Assembly: GCA_963678675.1 (NCBI GenBank) | Contig: OY783199.1 | Coordinates: 7,261,501 to 7,325,500, forward strand | Direction: 5' to 3' | DNA: 64,000 bases | From: Xiphydria camelus | Taxonomy: Eukaryota; Arthropoda; Insecta; Hymenoptera; Xiphydriidae | Part shown: positions 33,970-45,534 of the stretch, in pieces | How the letters are laid out: every line of letters begins with the position of its first letter | Numbering within the stretch: the first letter of the stretch is position 1 | Translations under genes and position numbers: made by a program | The notes under the pieces: generated by a model | What the model was told of the DNA's origin: nothing | What the model saw: only the letters and a program-made list of their open reading frames with translations | Databases searched by the model: none

Positions 33970-34268
33970 TACATTGAGAGACATAATTGCTAGTGCCAAA
34001 AAAAAAGTTGTTTAATCAAAAACATGATATATTAATTCCAGAATAAAGCTATGCTTTTCTTCGTGTAAGAAAATATTTGATAGGTTCGAGTAATTGTATT
34101 TTTTACGCAACAAGAATTCCGTGTCCCAACGAAGGTGTACTTGAATCAGGGGAATATATTATATATTCTTCGAACAAGAATTTGTATTTTTGAAAACTGT
34201 TAAGATCATATGTTCTTGGCTCAAGAAATATTTTTTTGAGGCACCTGCAATTATATCTTTCACAGTGT
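33970..34268. mobile_element. MITE of the CACTGxGAGAxATAATTGC family, copy 1
   Basis: Left ACATTGAGAGACATAATTGC and right GCAATTATATCTTTCACAGTGT are inverted (second given in part). Interior phrases TTCTTCGTGTAAGAAAATAT, AGGTTCGAGTAATTG and TATTCTTCGAACAAGAAT are shared with 37.4 kb. Confidence 0.82.
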
Positions 34269-34405
34269 ATAGGTACAAAGCTTTTATCCAGTACATACAA
34301 TTAAGAAAATTAATACGCCTCTTTATGAAATTTGTATTGAATATCTACTGAACTTTATATGCAATTATATTAAGTTTAATACACATATTTTCTACAGTGT
34401 TCCTA

Positions 34406-34631
34406 CACTGACGAAAAAATTTGCTTGATTGAAATAGACGTGTCTTTGGACAGCCCTAAAAGCACACTTATTCGATTCTAATGACTACCGATTAGGTTCA
34501 AATGATATTCAATTAAATCAATAATATGAATTTATATACGTCTAATTGATATTCATTATAATCTAATAAATATGCTCTTACGACTATTCAAAAACATGTT
34601 TAATTGATTCGAGTACATTTTGTTCTCAGTA
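34406..34631. mobile_element. Decayed MITE with CACTGACGAAAAAATTTG end
   Basis: CACTGACGAAAAAATTTGCTTGATTG at the left (quoted in part) pairs loosely with TTAATTGATTCGAGTACATT TTGTTCTCAGT at the right. AT-rich interior with CTAATTGATATTCATT. Confidence 0.5.
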
Positions 34632-34789
34632 TACGTACATCCCCCTGAATAATAATAAGGATACATCGCCTTCGTCGCATATGAATTCTTCCCGCATACG
34701 TCAGAATCGTCAACTTTTCGATTCCGTAAATATTCATTCATTCTTACCATTATTTCCCGCGAGTTCATACGTACCATAGAAAATATTGC

Positions 34790-35250
34790 GAGATGTATAG
34801 TGGTACGAAGTCACGTGAAAACCGAGCAATCGATACCGCGTCGGGTATAACGATGACTTTAGAAACCGACCTCCTCCCTCCCTCCCTCCCTTTACCCCCT
34901 TTTCAACTATGCCGATACGACGGGGCAGGACATTCTGTCTCCGGGGGATGCTGGGGGAGGAAAGGTGTCTCGTCGTCGTTGTCATCGTCGTCGCTCGAAA
35001 CGAAGAGCGAGATATGCAAATGGGCGCTTCTCCGCGTTATTACCGCAAGCGAGCGGTTCTCGCGTCCCCGCGCTTATGGCATTTCCCCGCGTCTCGTCTC
35101 GTCCGACGCGCGATGAAAGCATCGACGACCCGGTAGTCTATGAGAATCGGGGACAGGAATGGCGGTACCGTAGCGCGTTCTCTCAGCATCGCCGTCTGGC
35201 CGTATAGAGTTTAACGGGGGAGGCAGCCCCTGATCGAGGGGCGTACGGTG
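34790..35250. other. CpG-enriched island in intron 1
   Basis: Contains CTCCCTCC tracts and (TCG)-rich sequence near 34965-34995. Open frames overlap in several frames and have no domain. Confidence 0.35.
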
Positions 35251-35824
35251 TAGCTTGACCAACATTTGCATATAGTCGGTAGATAGTAGCCTTTTAATGA
35301 TTTTAAAATGCATTTGGTTCAAAACGAAGTATGTTTCATTTGATTTCGGCATAAAAGCTTGAACGAAGAAGTGGACTTGTTTGATTAAGCGTTTATCTTG
35401 CAGTTATACCGGAGGAGCCGAGAAATTCGAAAGTGGAAGATCGATGAAAGTAATTATTCCATATCGGAGCAGGGGTTGATGGCTCTCGCGAAATTGGGAG
35501 CGAGCGTGCGCGCATAATTCAAATAAATGAGCACGCTGTCATCATAAAAGAAGGCTTTATGGTTGCGCGTTATGTCTTCTTGGAGTTAACCGACATTGAT
35601 TTTGAGTAATTAATTTTGTCGTTTCGCCACAGCTGCGAATATACCTTCTGGTGGTATTCGATCGTAAGTCATGGAATAAACATTTATTATCTTAAGCCTA
35701 CTTTTGTTATTTAATTTTTTATTTCAGGCATATAATTTCCTCGGTTATCATTCTTTTCATCTCGGAGACTGCGTCAATTTATGAGCAATTACGAGTCTGC
35801 TTATCATCTTTTCCCATATTAAAT

Positions 35825-36515
35825 ACTAGCAAAGCCTGCGACTTCGTTCGTGTGAAACGCGGTTTCAAAAAACACTAATAACGAATTGTACCTATAGCAA
35901 ACAGAACCGGTCGTAATTTAGAGTTGGAATTTGATAGGTACCCGGGTACTTTTACTGAGTTTTAGAACCGTAAGGGTCGAATGGTCACGCATGACAAAGT
36001 GGAAACACATGCGAGGGGGGTCATCGAACTCCACCATCTTCGAGTATACGAGAGTTAGTGAAAAACTGACCTGCCCTTCTTGCATCTTAACTCGCGTCCT
36101 CCACCTTCTCAAACAAGGCGAACATGAGTCACGCCTTCCAATGCATGGAAAAGCGAACCCTTTGATTTTGCCGAGTTTGAAGACATGCTTCGTCGTAATT
36201 TAGAATTTAGGCCGAAGAGACGCAAGAAGGGTCCCACAGCCCGCGTGTCGAAGTGTAAATACGCGCGTGTGGGTGCACAGGTTATCCGATATTTAACTGA
36301 GTTCGCACGACCCGTAATTTTTAGAATCCATATTCCTATAAATGTCGAATTTTGTAACTTCGGAACCGCTTGAGATATCGAGATGAAACAAAAAGCAGAT
36401 CATGAACCGGAATTTCATGTACAAATTATGCAAGTTTCATTAGAATTGGTTCAGTCGTTTTTGAGTTAAATCCGGACAAACGGATTGGCAGATAGACTGA
36501 TAAAAATGCCTAAGT
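35825..36515 (+). mobile_element. Retroposon remnant (LINE/RTE- or SINE-like)
   Basis: It begins near AGCAAAGCCTGCGACTTCGT TCGTGTGAAACGCGG and ends with ATTAGAATTGGTTCAGTCG then TTTTTGAGTTAAATCCGGAC, AAACGGATTGGCAGATAGAC. From family knowledge, phrases of the type 'cctgcgacttcgt' and 'aattggttcagtcgtttttgagt ... acaaacgga' are typical of the ends of insect LINE/SINE repeats. No reverse-transcriptase domain is visible, so this would be a 5'-truncated or SINE-like copy. Confidence 0.55.
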
Positions 36516-37375
36516 GTTGTGTAAATGAAGCAACACGCCTATATACGGGTATTTATTTCGAAATTACAGACAGATACTTTAATTTTATATAATTATATGT
36601 CCAAATGTCTAAATTGTGATGTTAAAGAATTTCGTTATATCATAGTTGAGTTTTAAAATCTTCTTGAAGAGTATTTTAGCACATTAATGAATATTTCTAA
36701 TTAATATTCGAACCTATCGCTTGCCTACTTCTATTATTATTAGACAAAGAAGGAAACCTACCGCAAGTCCTGATCGAGAAACGTGCCCAGCCACTTCGAT
36801 CAACATTCACGCGGCAATGTAAATGATGATAATGATGGCATGGGGTGGCAAGGGACAACGAGGGATGGATCGGACGCACGTTGTATTTACGTGCAATTAA
36901 TTTAGGGTCACTTTCAAATAGGGGCTTTGTCTATTTACCGATCCTTTGTGTTTCTACCAAAGTGGATGCCACGCTCGCTATTGATCCTTGAAACGGATAT
37001 CGATTTATCGTGGAGATCGATCGGCGGGATGTCGAACGAACGTTTTAATTCGGGATTATCGGGCGGGATTGAAATTCACTCGGAAGAAAGAAGCGTGTTG
37101 ACAATCTCAAAAGCTGTTCGTTTTAGTAACTCGATTTAAGAAAGACATTTAAAGTTCATGGTCGATTCGAAGGATAGAATGATAGAGTTCGAAATAATGG
37201 CACCTGAAAGATTTGGACGGAAAGTTGAAATCGAAGTGAGAACTGAATTAACGAGATGTTAATAACGAATAATAAATAAATCGTTCGTTAAACCCTCTTG
37301 CGTTACACTCTGCACTGATAAAAATTTACTCTGCTACCCTGAAATTTGTATACACTGACAAATATACATAAATAT
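36516..37375. other. Intron 1 DNA, no gene seen
   Basis: AT-rich then mixed sequence (36720-37140 slightly GC-richer). No exon supported. Confidence 0.35.
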
Positions 37376-37381
37376 ACACAT

Positions 37382-37730
37382 ACACTGTGAGAGAAATAAT
37401 TGCTAATGCAGAAAGAATGTTTTCTTCAATCAAAATCCTTAATTAAATAAAGTTAGAATTTTTTACAAAACGAATCCCGTTCATATTTGATACACCCTCG
37501 TAATTCCAAGATGAAGCCATGGTTTTCTTCGTATAAGAAAATATCTGATAGGCTCGAGTAATTGTTTTTTACGCAGAAAGAGAATCTCTTGCTTCAACAA
37601 AGGTATTCTTAAATCAAGAATATATTATACATTCTTCGACCAAGAATCTGTATTCTTAAAAATTTGTAAGATCACGTGTTCTTGATTCAAGACATATTTT
37701 GTTGACGCCGGCAATTATTTATCTCAGTGT
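37382..37730. mobile_element. MITE of the CACTGxGAGAxATAATTGC family, copy 2
   Basis: Left ACACTGTGAGAGAAATAATT and right GCAATTATTTATCTCAGTGT. Same ordered interior as copy 1, with an extra approximately 45 bp near 37440-37490. The interior is itself palindromic around CTTCGTATAAGAAAATAT. Confidence 0.84.
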
Positions 37731-37734
37731 AGCT

Positions 37735-38950
37735 CTTAGACTTATACTGCATAACACGATATGTAGCAAAGCCGTATCGCTACGCCGGCAGTAGTGTACT
37801 AGTGTCGATAATTTCATTAGAAGGTCATCAAAAAACCACGTAACGGCGTGATTGGGGGGTGGAGTCAAGCTAACTGTTACATTGTGTAACATAGGCGAGA
37901 GAAGGGTGCAATAGAATTGTTTCGTAACAAATATTGAATCGTAATTTAATGTTTTTTGTAAGATTTAATATTTTATTCCGTCTATTTGTTATAATTTATT
38001 TTAAATTACAATTCCAATTTTAATCCAAAGCCATTGTTATTCCCTGTTACAATGAATCTTTTGTAGCGATTAACGAGATTCCCTGATGAAATATAAAGTT
38101 ATGTAACGCTCGGATAGAGGGAGGAGGGGATAAAAAATGATAACAAAAATGATTACATGGTTTATGGGGAGCCCCTACAGTAAATAGCACGGAAATACAA
38201 CGCACGTCCGGTCCATCCCTCGTTGTCCCTTGCAACCGCCTGGTATCATTATCATTATTTACATTGCTTCGTGAATGTTGGTCAAACTGGCTAGGCGCGT
38301 TTCTAGGCTATTTGTCCAATAGAATTCTTGACACAACGATCCGAATGGCTCAAATAATAACAAGTGTTAGCATAGTAACAATCATGGTCTCGCAGTAATA
38401 CTTTGTACCGTGGTAGCAACGATATTTTTTTCTTCAGTGTAAATATGTATCTTTTAGACCGCGAATCTACCGATTCACTTAATTTTTTTTTCAGTGTAAA
38501 TATGTATAGCTCGCCCCTTCGATTCAGATATTATACAAATATCTGTAGCGTTATAATTACTTTTCGAAGGATGGCGAGTCTGATATCGAAAATGAGTACG
38601 ACAAGCAATAAGCGGCGGATTAAGGGAGAAGTGTATCATGTCGCCACCCCCGACACAAGCGGGACTGCGGGAGAGGGACTGAAGGATAAGTGAAAGTAAA
38701 GCTCCCGCCGATGTGTGAAGAGGAGGAAAATGCTTTCTGATAACGGGAGAGGCGGCAGTTTTTCCCGGGTGTATTTACTTTTACCCTACGCGCCGCTCCT
38801 CTCCCACCGATGACGATCCAACGTTACTTCATATTTGTTTTCTTGTTTTCTTGTCTCTCTGCACGACCCACTTTTGCCATTGGGTTTCAGCCATACGCGA
38901 GAACAAGAATTTTACAAACGTTAGACGTAGGTACATATATTGAATTATAT
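37735..38950. other. Intron 1 DNA with possible decayed repeats, no gene seen
   Basis: GGTCATCAAAAAACCACGTAA at about 37823 (given in part) and AACGCTCGGATAGAGGGAGG at 38107 resemble pieces of dispersed repeats. TCAGTGTAAATATGTAT occurs twice, at about 38435 and 38490, as a short direct repeat. 38600-38830 is GC-richer. Confidence 0.35.
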
Positions 38951-39197
38951 ACAAAGTAGTTGGCCAATGTGGCATAACTTTTAATAACATTGTTTAAAAT
39001 TAACACAAAAAATGTTAAATTAAAAGAAAGAATCAGTTGATTTTAACCAAATTTTGTATGTTAAAATCAATTGATTTTTCAAGTTAATTTTGTGTTATTC
39101 CACACTAAGAAAAAAATTTAGTTTTTCCAATCAAATTTGTTGTGTTGAAGATTAAACTTCATCAAACTAATCATTGTGTGTTTGATTATACTGTATA

Positions 39198-39365
39198 CAG
39201 TATGTCTCATGGCAAACGCAGGTTTTTGAATTTCCCGGACACATTCGATTTCGGTAGTGGTTGGGACGGTGCTCTAGAAATTTATAGTTAGAGCACCGTC
39301 CCAACCACTACCGAAATCAAATGTCAGGCAAATTCAAAAACCTGTGTATGCCATGAGTCATACTG
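39198..39365. mobile_element. TA-flanked palindromic MITE (mariner-like)
   Basis: TA at 39196-39197 and 39366-39367. Arms of about 75 bp are almost perfectly complementary: CAGTATGTCTCATGGCA with TGCCATGAGTCATACTG, and GGTAGTGGTTGGGACGGTGC with GCACCGTCCCAACCACTACC. Loop about 20 bp. TA duplication and CAGT ends suggest Tc1/mariner mobilisation; no ORF. Confidence 0.9.
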
Positions 39366-39633
39366 TATAGTTTGAATAACAATTTTTTCGGTTCATTCAA
39401 TAAAATTCGTTTTATATCTGTACATCTACCAATTAAACTTCATTACTTTGTTAAATTAATCTGAATTGGTTTGTTTCAACAAAAGTTTTTGTCAGACGAA
39501 CAGCGGAAGTATAGTGTTATAGATTGAGAAAAAAAATCGTTTGATGGAACTAAATTTTGAGGTTATGGGAGGCCAACTAAATATTTAAACAGCTAAGTAT
39601 TTGGTTATCTCAACTAAATTTTAATTACTTTAA

Positions 39634-39846
39634 CACGTTCACTGCCGTCTCGGTCTATACGACCGAGAAAAAAATTTCCGCGCACGCCGTCTCGGTCTAT
39701 TAGACCGAGAATCTTATATTTGCACATAATTTAGTAAAGTATTTTTGCACATCATTTAGTAAAGAATAGAAATTTTGAAAAAATTCTTACGTGAGTCGTG
39801 TTACTACACTTAAACGTCTGTCTGCGCACTATCGACAGTCAACGTG
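39634..39846. mobile_element. piggyBac-like MITE A, locus 2
   Basis: Flanked by TTAA at 39630-39633 and 39847-39850. Very close match to 18808-19016, including the repeated TTTGCACATAATTTAGTAAAG-type unit and the CTCGGTCTA / TAGACCGAG pair. Confidence 0.87.
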
Positions 39847-39850
39847 TTAA

Positions 39851-40110
39851 CCCGTTCACTGCGGATGACCTTTCTTCTGTGCTGAAGGGATATTTTGTTA
39901 AAGCGTTTAAATATTGGGGATGACGCCTTATGGCGTCATCCGCACATAGTGGAGGAGTACGTTGACGCCATTAGGCGTCATCCGCAGCGAAAGTGTTCAT
40001 TGTAAGGCATACGTCAGAAACAAAACAATACAATTGTAAAGCGTGGGGCGTATACGCCCCACGCGGCGTGAACGGAAAGTCTTCAAAAAAACGATCTTGC
40101 AGGGAACGTG
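39851..40110. mobile_element. piggyBac-like MITE B, locus 2
   Basis: Starts CCCGTTCACTGCGGATGACC and ends GATCTTGCAGGGAACGTG. TTAA at 40111-40114. It keeps the 24-nt palindrome (40041-40064). Close match to 19021-19277, with GCGTCATCC where locus 1 has GCATCATCC. Confidence 0.87.
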
Positions 40111-40299
40111 TTAACTACATATTTATCGAGATAACTATATATTTAGTTAGCTGCTTCAAAAAGTTGAGGTTGGCAAATTTTTTTCTCAGTCTAATATACA
40201 ATTTTCCACTGTTTTAAAATCAACACAAAGAATTAATTGGGTTGCATAACAAAAACGGATTTATCAATTCCAACATAACATCTTCAATTGTGTATGAAT

Positions 40300-41330
40300 T
40301 TCGCAGCCATAAAATAATTTTCCAATCTAGCTAATCGTGGGTCGTCTGGACCAAAATTTGTTCTCGACGTCGTAATAATATTCGTATTTCACGAACGTTT
40401 CGAAAGACGAAGGTATGCATCCTTCAAAGATTAAATATTGCGTAGCGAATAAACGGCACCGGTTGGCCGTAACGCCTGCAGGTTTTCTACATTATACACA
40501 TATCTATAAGCTATAGTGTAACGCTATATCTGCATTTATGCAAGCACATTACATATATTCCTAGAAGTATTTATGCGTACGTAATACCATCGCATATGGC
40601 GCTACACACACGTGTTCGTAATGCACGCACGGTGCGAGCTTATGCATATCCCCCTATTTATGGGCGAATGAACGAGCGTATAGGCTGTAATACCTTTTTA
40701 CGATAGAATTGAATATGGCTCGGTACTCGAAAAACTCGCTAGCTGCATTTTCACACCTCGTTTGACAGTCAATTGATAAAACTGTGCGAAAATTGACCAT
40801 TGCTAGTTGATATTGCATCGCTATATGGTAGCGATATATATCCATAGATGACGGACGGTATCTGTGGCGAATCGACCAATGTCGTAATTTATGTATATAA
40901 AAAACAACTGCGCCTGGCTGAACGATAAAATCCGGCTCAATTTAGTGGCCTCCATAACGTATGCAACTGCACCTGCATCTAGGTACCGTGTGTAAAAGTA
41001 TGTAGCTAGGTATACGCGTTGTAGGATATACCTAATATTTTAGCGCGCATATATGTAGATATGGGGTATTTTACGAGAACGGAGAGAGAGAGAGAGAGCC
41101 GCTCTCGGAGAAAATACTTTTCTTAATTTTGCTTGGAATACGAGATATTTGAAAGATGATCCAATGATTTTTGATTTCTTTAAGTGTCTAATGATATGTC
41201 ACTCGATAATGAAAATAATTATGTGTCACTGGGTCATCCACTGATCTCGGCATTAAATGTTAGGTGTACAAATAAGTTTTAGGGCACTTTTGCAAAAATT
41301 TAAAATTTATTTTCGTAGATTTGAAACCTG
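40300..41330. other. Intron 1 DNA, no gene seen
   Basis: Mixed AT-rich sequence. GAGAGAGAGAGAGAG lies at about 41083-41097. No exon recognised. Confidence 0.35.
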
Positions 41331-41332
41331 TT

Positions 41333-41505
41333 CGTCAGGGTAAAAACCCGAATGCCTATTATTTCACTACCTATGCACTTTTGGACCATCTCCATTCTAA
41401 TACTTTTTGAAAGATTACATTTTTATCTACAAAAAGTTGCATATCCATATAGACTAAAATTGTATAGATAATGAGATAATAGTGATTAAACATTTTTTCC
41501 TGGTA
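41333..41505. mobile_element. MITE of the ATTATCTCATTATC family, copy 3
   Basis: Right arm GATAATGAGATAATAGTG at about 41467-41484 matches copy 1. The left arm is more decayed (CCTATTATTTCACTACC). It shares TTTTTGAAAGATTACAT with copy 1. Confidence 0.65.
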
Positions 41506-41509
41506 TTTA

Positions 41510-42345
41510 TCAGGTTACGTGTAGTATTGAAAGCAACTGGCGTGATTAATGGACTAGAAATGAGACGGACAATCATAGCTCGCAAGAAAAGAATTCCTTC
41601 TTTCGAAATATTCCGTTTAAAATGTTTACTCGCACGTTTACAGAGAATCATCCGCCAGAGCTCCGATAAATTCATTAGTAAAGGTAATTCACACAGTGGC
41701 CAGTTAATACTTCGCGGCTTTAGTTGCATTTTGGTTCGGTGCATTAAATAACAATTAATACCAGAACACGCAAGGCTGCATTATATAAAACTCCCCGTTT
41801 AAAAGCCGCGATGGAAACGGTGATCGCTCGAATTCCACCATTCGTATTCATTCACACGTACTCATTACTTATCGTCTTGATATTTAGGGAGGCTTGCATT
41901 AGTCCCGTTGCGCATCCTGTATATACACGCGCGTGGATGATCCCACGTTTAAACACGCGCCGCCTGATAACTCGTGGGATTAGAGAACTCGCTCGGGGCA
42001 ATCGCGAGATTTCGAATTGGAATCTCGAAGCAATCAGTGCAGTCTTCTCTCGTTTCGATCGTCAAGCACTCGGGGGACCGACTTTCCTCGAATGTAGCGG
42101 CATTAGAAATAGCGCTTCGCGGCATCGCAGTCTCTTGGGGAGTTGAAAATGCAAAAAACGAAATTAAGAGATAAATGGAGAAACTACGCAGAATCCAGGT
42201 TCATCGTTAATTCGTAGACGCCCCAGTTGAAGATCAAGTTTAAAATCGATTATCTCGAAATCAGTGACAAATAATGAAGAAAAGTTTAAATAAGAAATGT
42301 TCTCTATGTTTGTACTATAAAAAAAACTACTCTATACTTATCATA
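41510..42345. other. Intron 1 DNA, mildly GC-enriched, no gene seen
   Basis: Open frames exist on both strands at 41454-41751 and in overlapping frames at 41811-42174, none with a recognisable domain. Two strands open over the same bases argues against a real exon. Confidence 0.35.
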
Positions 42346-42348
42346 TCG

Positions 42349-42850
42349 GGTCACTAACGCCAAAAGGTCGTACACGCCATTTTACGCCCTTTTGGCGTTG
42401 TAAGAGCTAAAAGGGCTTATAGAAAAAATGTGTTCTTGTCGCTAATGAAAATACGTAAAAATAGTCCGAAAATAGTCAAATAAAAATATGAAAAACTAAA
42501 GGCAAAATGCCATATACAAGATATGGTCGATACGCCCTTTTGGCACTAAGTTTTTTAAAAATCACGACAATTAATGCCATAAGGACGTATCACTATACAT
42601 ACTTGTATAAGCCTAAGATCGATGTGCCTTCATGGCATTAGTTTTCGTCATTTTCTAAGAACTTAATATCATGAGGGCGTATATCAAGCAATACCTTGTT
42701 CGCCCTTTTACTTTTAAGTTTCCAAATTTGTTTCTTCATCTTATTCAAATCGAGGCAAATATAAGTGAATAAGAAAAGATTATTTATACGCCCTTTAGGC
42801 TTTCTGAAGGTACCTATTGGCGTATACGACCTTTTGGCATTAGTAACGCG
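42349..42850. mobile_element. ATACGCCCTTTT-family element
   Basis: Ends GTCACTAACGCCAAAAGGTC and GACCTTTTGGCATTAGTAAC are inverted repeats. About ten motif copies occur in both orientations, for example TTTACGCCCTTTTGGCG (42382), GATACGCCCTTTTGGCAC (42530), CATAAGGACGTATC, CATGAGGGCGTATATC, CGCCCTTTTACTTTTAAG and ATACGCCCTTTAGGC. Confidence 0.78.
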
Positions 42851-43009
42851 ATATATCTCTACTGCGTTTACAGATAACCACATCCAAAATTAGGGCGTCT
42901 CTCTATCCCACTTTTATCCTATAAAAGTGAGAAAAATATTTTTACATCCCCAGACAAATATTTTGCAATCGTAAATACTGGATTTCGAAACGAGGCGGCT
43001 CGTGTACGT

Positions 43010-43770
43010 AGATTTTTTCCGTATTATTGACATATTTTGGATACAGTGGACCGTGCTGAAAACAGCGTGAGAGGAGGGACGCGTTAGGATGAGGGAAACG
43101 AGGGAGCGAAGTTTGGCATGACGCGGTAAACCACGTTTTGCGTTATATGTATTATAATAAGCGGGCGATCGCATTATCGAATACATAATTAGAGCGCGCG
43201 ATAATTAAATTTCCGCGATTCGAGGAGTGTTCGCAGTTGTCGGCAGGTATTAGCCAGTTAACGGGTATGCAGGTGTTGATGTAATTCGTTCGAAGGCAAA
43301 ACATGAGAGAGGAGGGGGTGGGAGAGAGAGAGAGAGAGAGAGAACGTCGATGTACGATGATTACGACTCAATCATTATCGAATTCCCGTTCCGCGCGCGA
43401 TAGATACTCGATTTTGACGTATACGCGCACGCGAGTCTCTATCCCACATCACGTATATTTATTATGTCGCTCGCGATTCGTGCGTCCCCGTGGTCGATTT
43501 CCTCGTTCCGATCGCGCGCGTATATCTCGTTAGCTCGAGCGTTACACAACGAAGTCGCGCGCCACGGTGGCGCTGAATTATAAATAATTAGGTACACCTG
43601 CGGTCGCGCGAACGAGTATAGGACGGGAGGGCTGGATTAATCGAGCGACATTCTCGGGGGACTCGTCGCTCGTGCATTTCTGGTTTGACGAAAAGCGGGG
43701 ATGATCTCTCACTCCCCGTCCGCGGAGAGTAATGGTCCTGCTAAAACGATGAGATTTCTAATTGGCAGCG
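43010..43770. other. CpG-rich island in intron 1 with a (GA)n microsatellite
   Basis: Dense CpG from about 43370 to 43760. (GA)n at 43322-43343. Open frames are Arg-rich and unrecognisable. Candidate regulatory DNA. Confidence 0.4.
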
Positions 43771-43849
43771 CCGCCGTGTAAAATTCACACAGGAGCAGAC
43801 TGCAGCGAAGGGTATTTTATTATGAAGCTTAAATGATTATGTAATTATT

Positions 43850-44120
43850 TATAACTGCGAGCGACTATTTAAAAATAATGTTACGTCGAAGATAGTTTAT
43901 AATTAGTTAATAAATGTTACTTTAAATACTTACAGCGAAATAAATATTCCGTTTGTACAACGAAATACCATGTTAATTATTAAAATGTTTATTTCAATCA
44001 AATAGTTTCAGTCAAATAAATATCATTGCAGTTAATGAATATTTTCTTGATTCAATAAAATGTTTGTTTCGTCAAATTCAAACAAGCATTTATTAACTAC
44101 AGATAAACTGTTCGATGTGG
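43850..44120. mobile_element. Decayed MITE related to the GTTAATAAATGTTTATTT family
   Basis: TTAGTTAATAAATGTTACTT near 43905, AATGTTTATTTCAATCAAAT, and CAAGCATTTATTAACTACAG near 44080 recapitulate the ordered phrases of the 48.89-kb element. Confidence 0.5.
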
Positions 44121-44124
44121 TGTG

Positions 44125-45430
44125 AGGGCGTAAAAATCTTTAAACGTTGCGTGATATTGTTTATGGGATTAGCCTCTTATCATTATACATTTTGGCATCT
44201 ATTCGATGTCGAACGAGAATCTACATAAATAAAACGTGAAACCCGTCGAAGACTTTTCCGTATAATACGGCGTAAGGATCCGATGAAAAGCGTCCCCGCA
44301 ATAAATTTCCCCATTTTCATCACGCAGCTCGTTTACATAAATATATCTTGACGCGATGCTGAATCATAAATAATAATCAAGTACATTTGTAGTCAGACGG
44401 GAAAAAGGAAGGAGGGAATGGGATTATAATCGAGGGGTATTGATAAGTTTTGCGATTTGACGAGAAACAGGGATGATGGTTTCCACTCCTGCATGCGCGA
44501 CTCTGGATGATTTTTCAAATCCGCGCGTTTTCTTAAATCACAGAGGCACGTGGCGGCTCGGTTCTTCGAATCGGAAGGGAGGCACGTCCCCCGTTGTCCT
44601 CGAAGGACTCTTGCCTTCTCTTTGAGTTATAGTCGTGAAAAACTAGACGCTATTAAAGCCATAAATTTCGAATTCAATAATACTGAAACAGAGCGGATAC
44701 ACTCGAGCACTTTTCGCGGTACGAGGTAAGGACAGTCTCTCCGATGAAACCGAGTGCACTTTAGCGCATCTAGGATGAAATGTTGGGTATACGTGTAATG
44801 TAGTGGAAGGAAGAAATGTAGCTCTAAACTGCGACCAATGGTTGGTGTATTTCTTAGGTGTTTATCCCATAATTCAGAATTCCCCATATTTCTTCCTTCA
44901 GCGCAATGCAATCCTGTTGCATTGCGCCGGAGTAGGACTTGTGTCAACAGAGGAGCTGTCGATACTTCCGAATTACATCCATCATGGTATTTTATCAGAG
45001 GTTCTTAACAGGATTGTTTCTTTTCACAGATAGAGAAGAGAAATTGCTATAATTCCGTTATTTATAAATATTTAGAATCTTCTAGTATTTTCAAAGAGTT
45101 GAAGAACTTTGCCATACGATAATTTATTATTTTAATACGATATATACCCTTGCGCAAATTAATGGAATCAAAACGTCTCTGTTTCACACAATCCTAATTT
45201 ACACGAAATTACCTTTGCCATTTATTATTAGTATGATCACCTTAATTAACATTTCAATATTTTCTGGCGTTGAGTCGACAATTACTTGCAATTATCTTTC
45301 TGTTTTTCATCATGGAATCACATGAAAAAAAATGTTTTCATTTTATCAATTTCTATAAGGGTAAACGTATTTAGAAGGATTCGTTGGTTTCGATAAAAGT
45401 TTTCATTGAAATTTATATACATTTGTGTAT
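44125..45430. other. Intron 1 DNA, no gene seen
   Basis: Includes a small hairpin, GCGCAATGCAATCCTGTTGC followed by ATTGCGC at about 44901-44927, and a GC-enriched patch at 44500-44620. Open frames at 44627-45033 exist on both strands and are not called. Confidence 0.35.
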
Positions 45431-45435
45431 TAACT

Positions 45436-45530
45436 ATTCTAATAATAGGTGTACAACTTTACTTCCGCCGTTTTTTGCTATCTATTACGTAGGAAAACGG
45501 CGGAAGCAAAGTTGTACACGTAATAGAATT
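45436..45530. mobile_element. Tiny palindromic MITE, copy 1
   Basis: GGTGTACAACTTTACTTCCG CCG pairs with CGGCGGAAGCAAAGTTGTAC; arms about 35 bp, loop TGCTATCTATTACG. Shares sequence with 53.16 kb. Confidence 0.85.
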
Positions 45531-45534
45531 AAAA

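Larger units (their letters stand above)
38960..40295. mobile_element. Nested cluster: outer AACACAAA-type MITE interrupted by several others
   Basis: The outer left part (about 38980-39100: TTAAAATTAACACAAAAAATG, TAAAATCAATTGATTTTTC) and right part (40196-40295: ACAATTTTCCACTGTTTTAAAATC in part, AACACAAAGAATTAATTGG) resemble the 4.35- and 14.07-kb family. Between them lie a CACTAAGAAAAAA element, the TA-flanked MITE at 39198-39365, and a GATTGAGAAAAAAA...TTTTTCTCAGTC element (about 39524-40190) that is itself split at TTAA by the piggyBac-like pair. Confidence 0.6.

Noticed and set aside
44803..45033. Open frame with a VEGRNVALNCD phrase resembling an Ig B strand
   Set aside because: There is no following Trp of the C strand, no splice-site framework fits, and the frame crosses a small hairpin. 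The opposite strand is also open. The likeness is probably chance.
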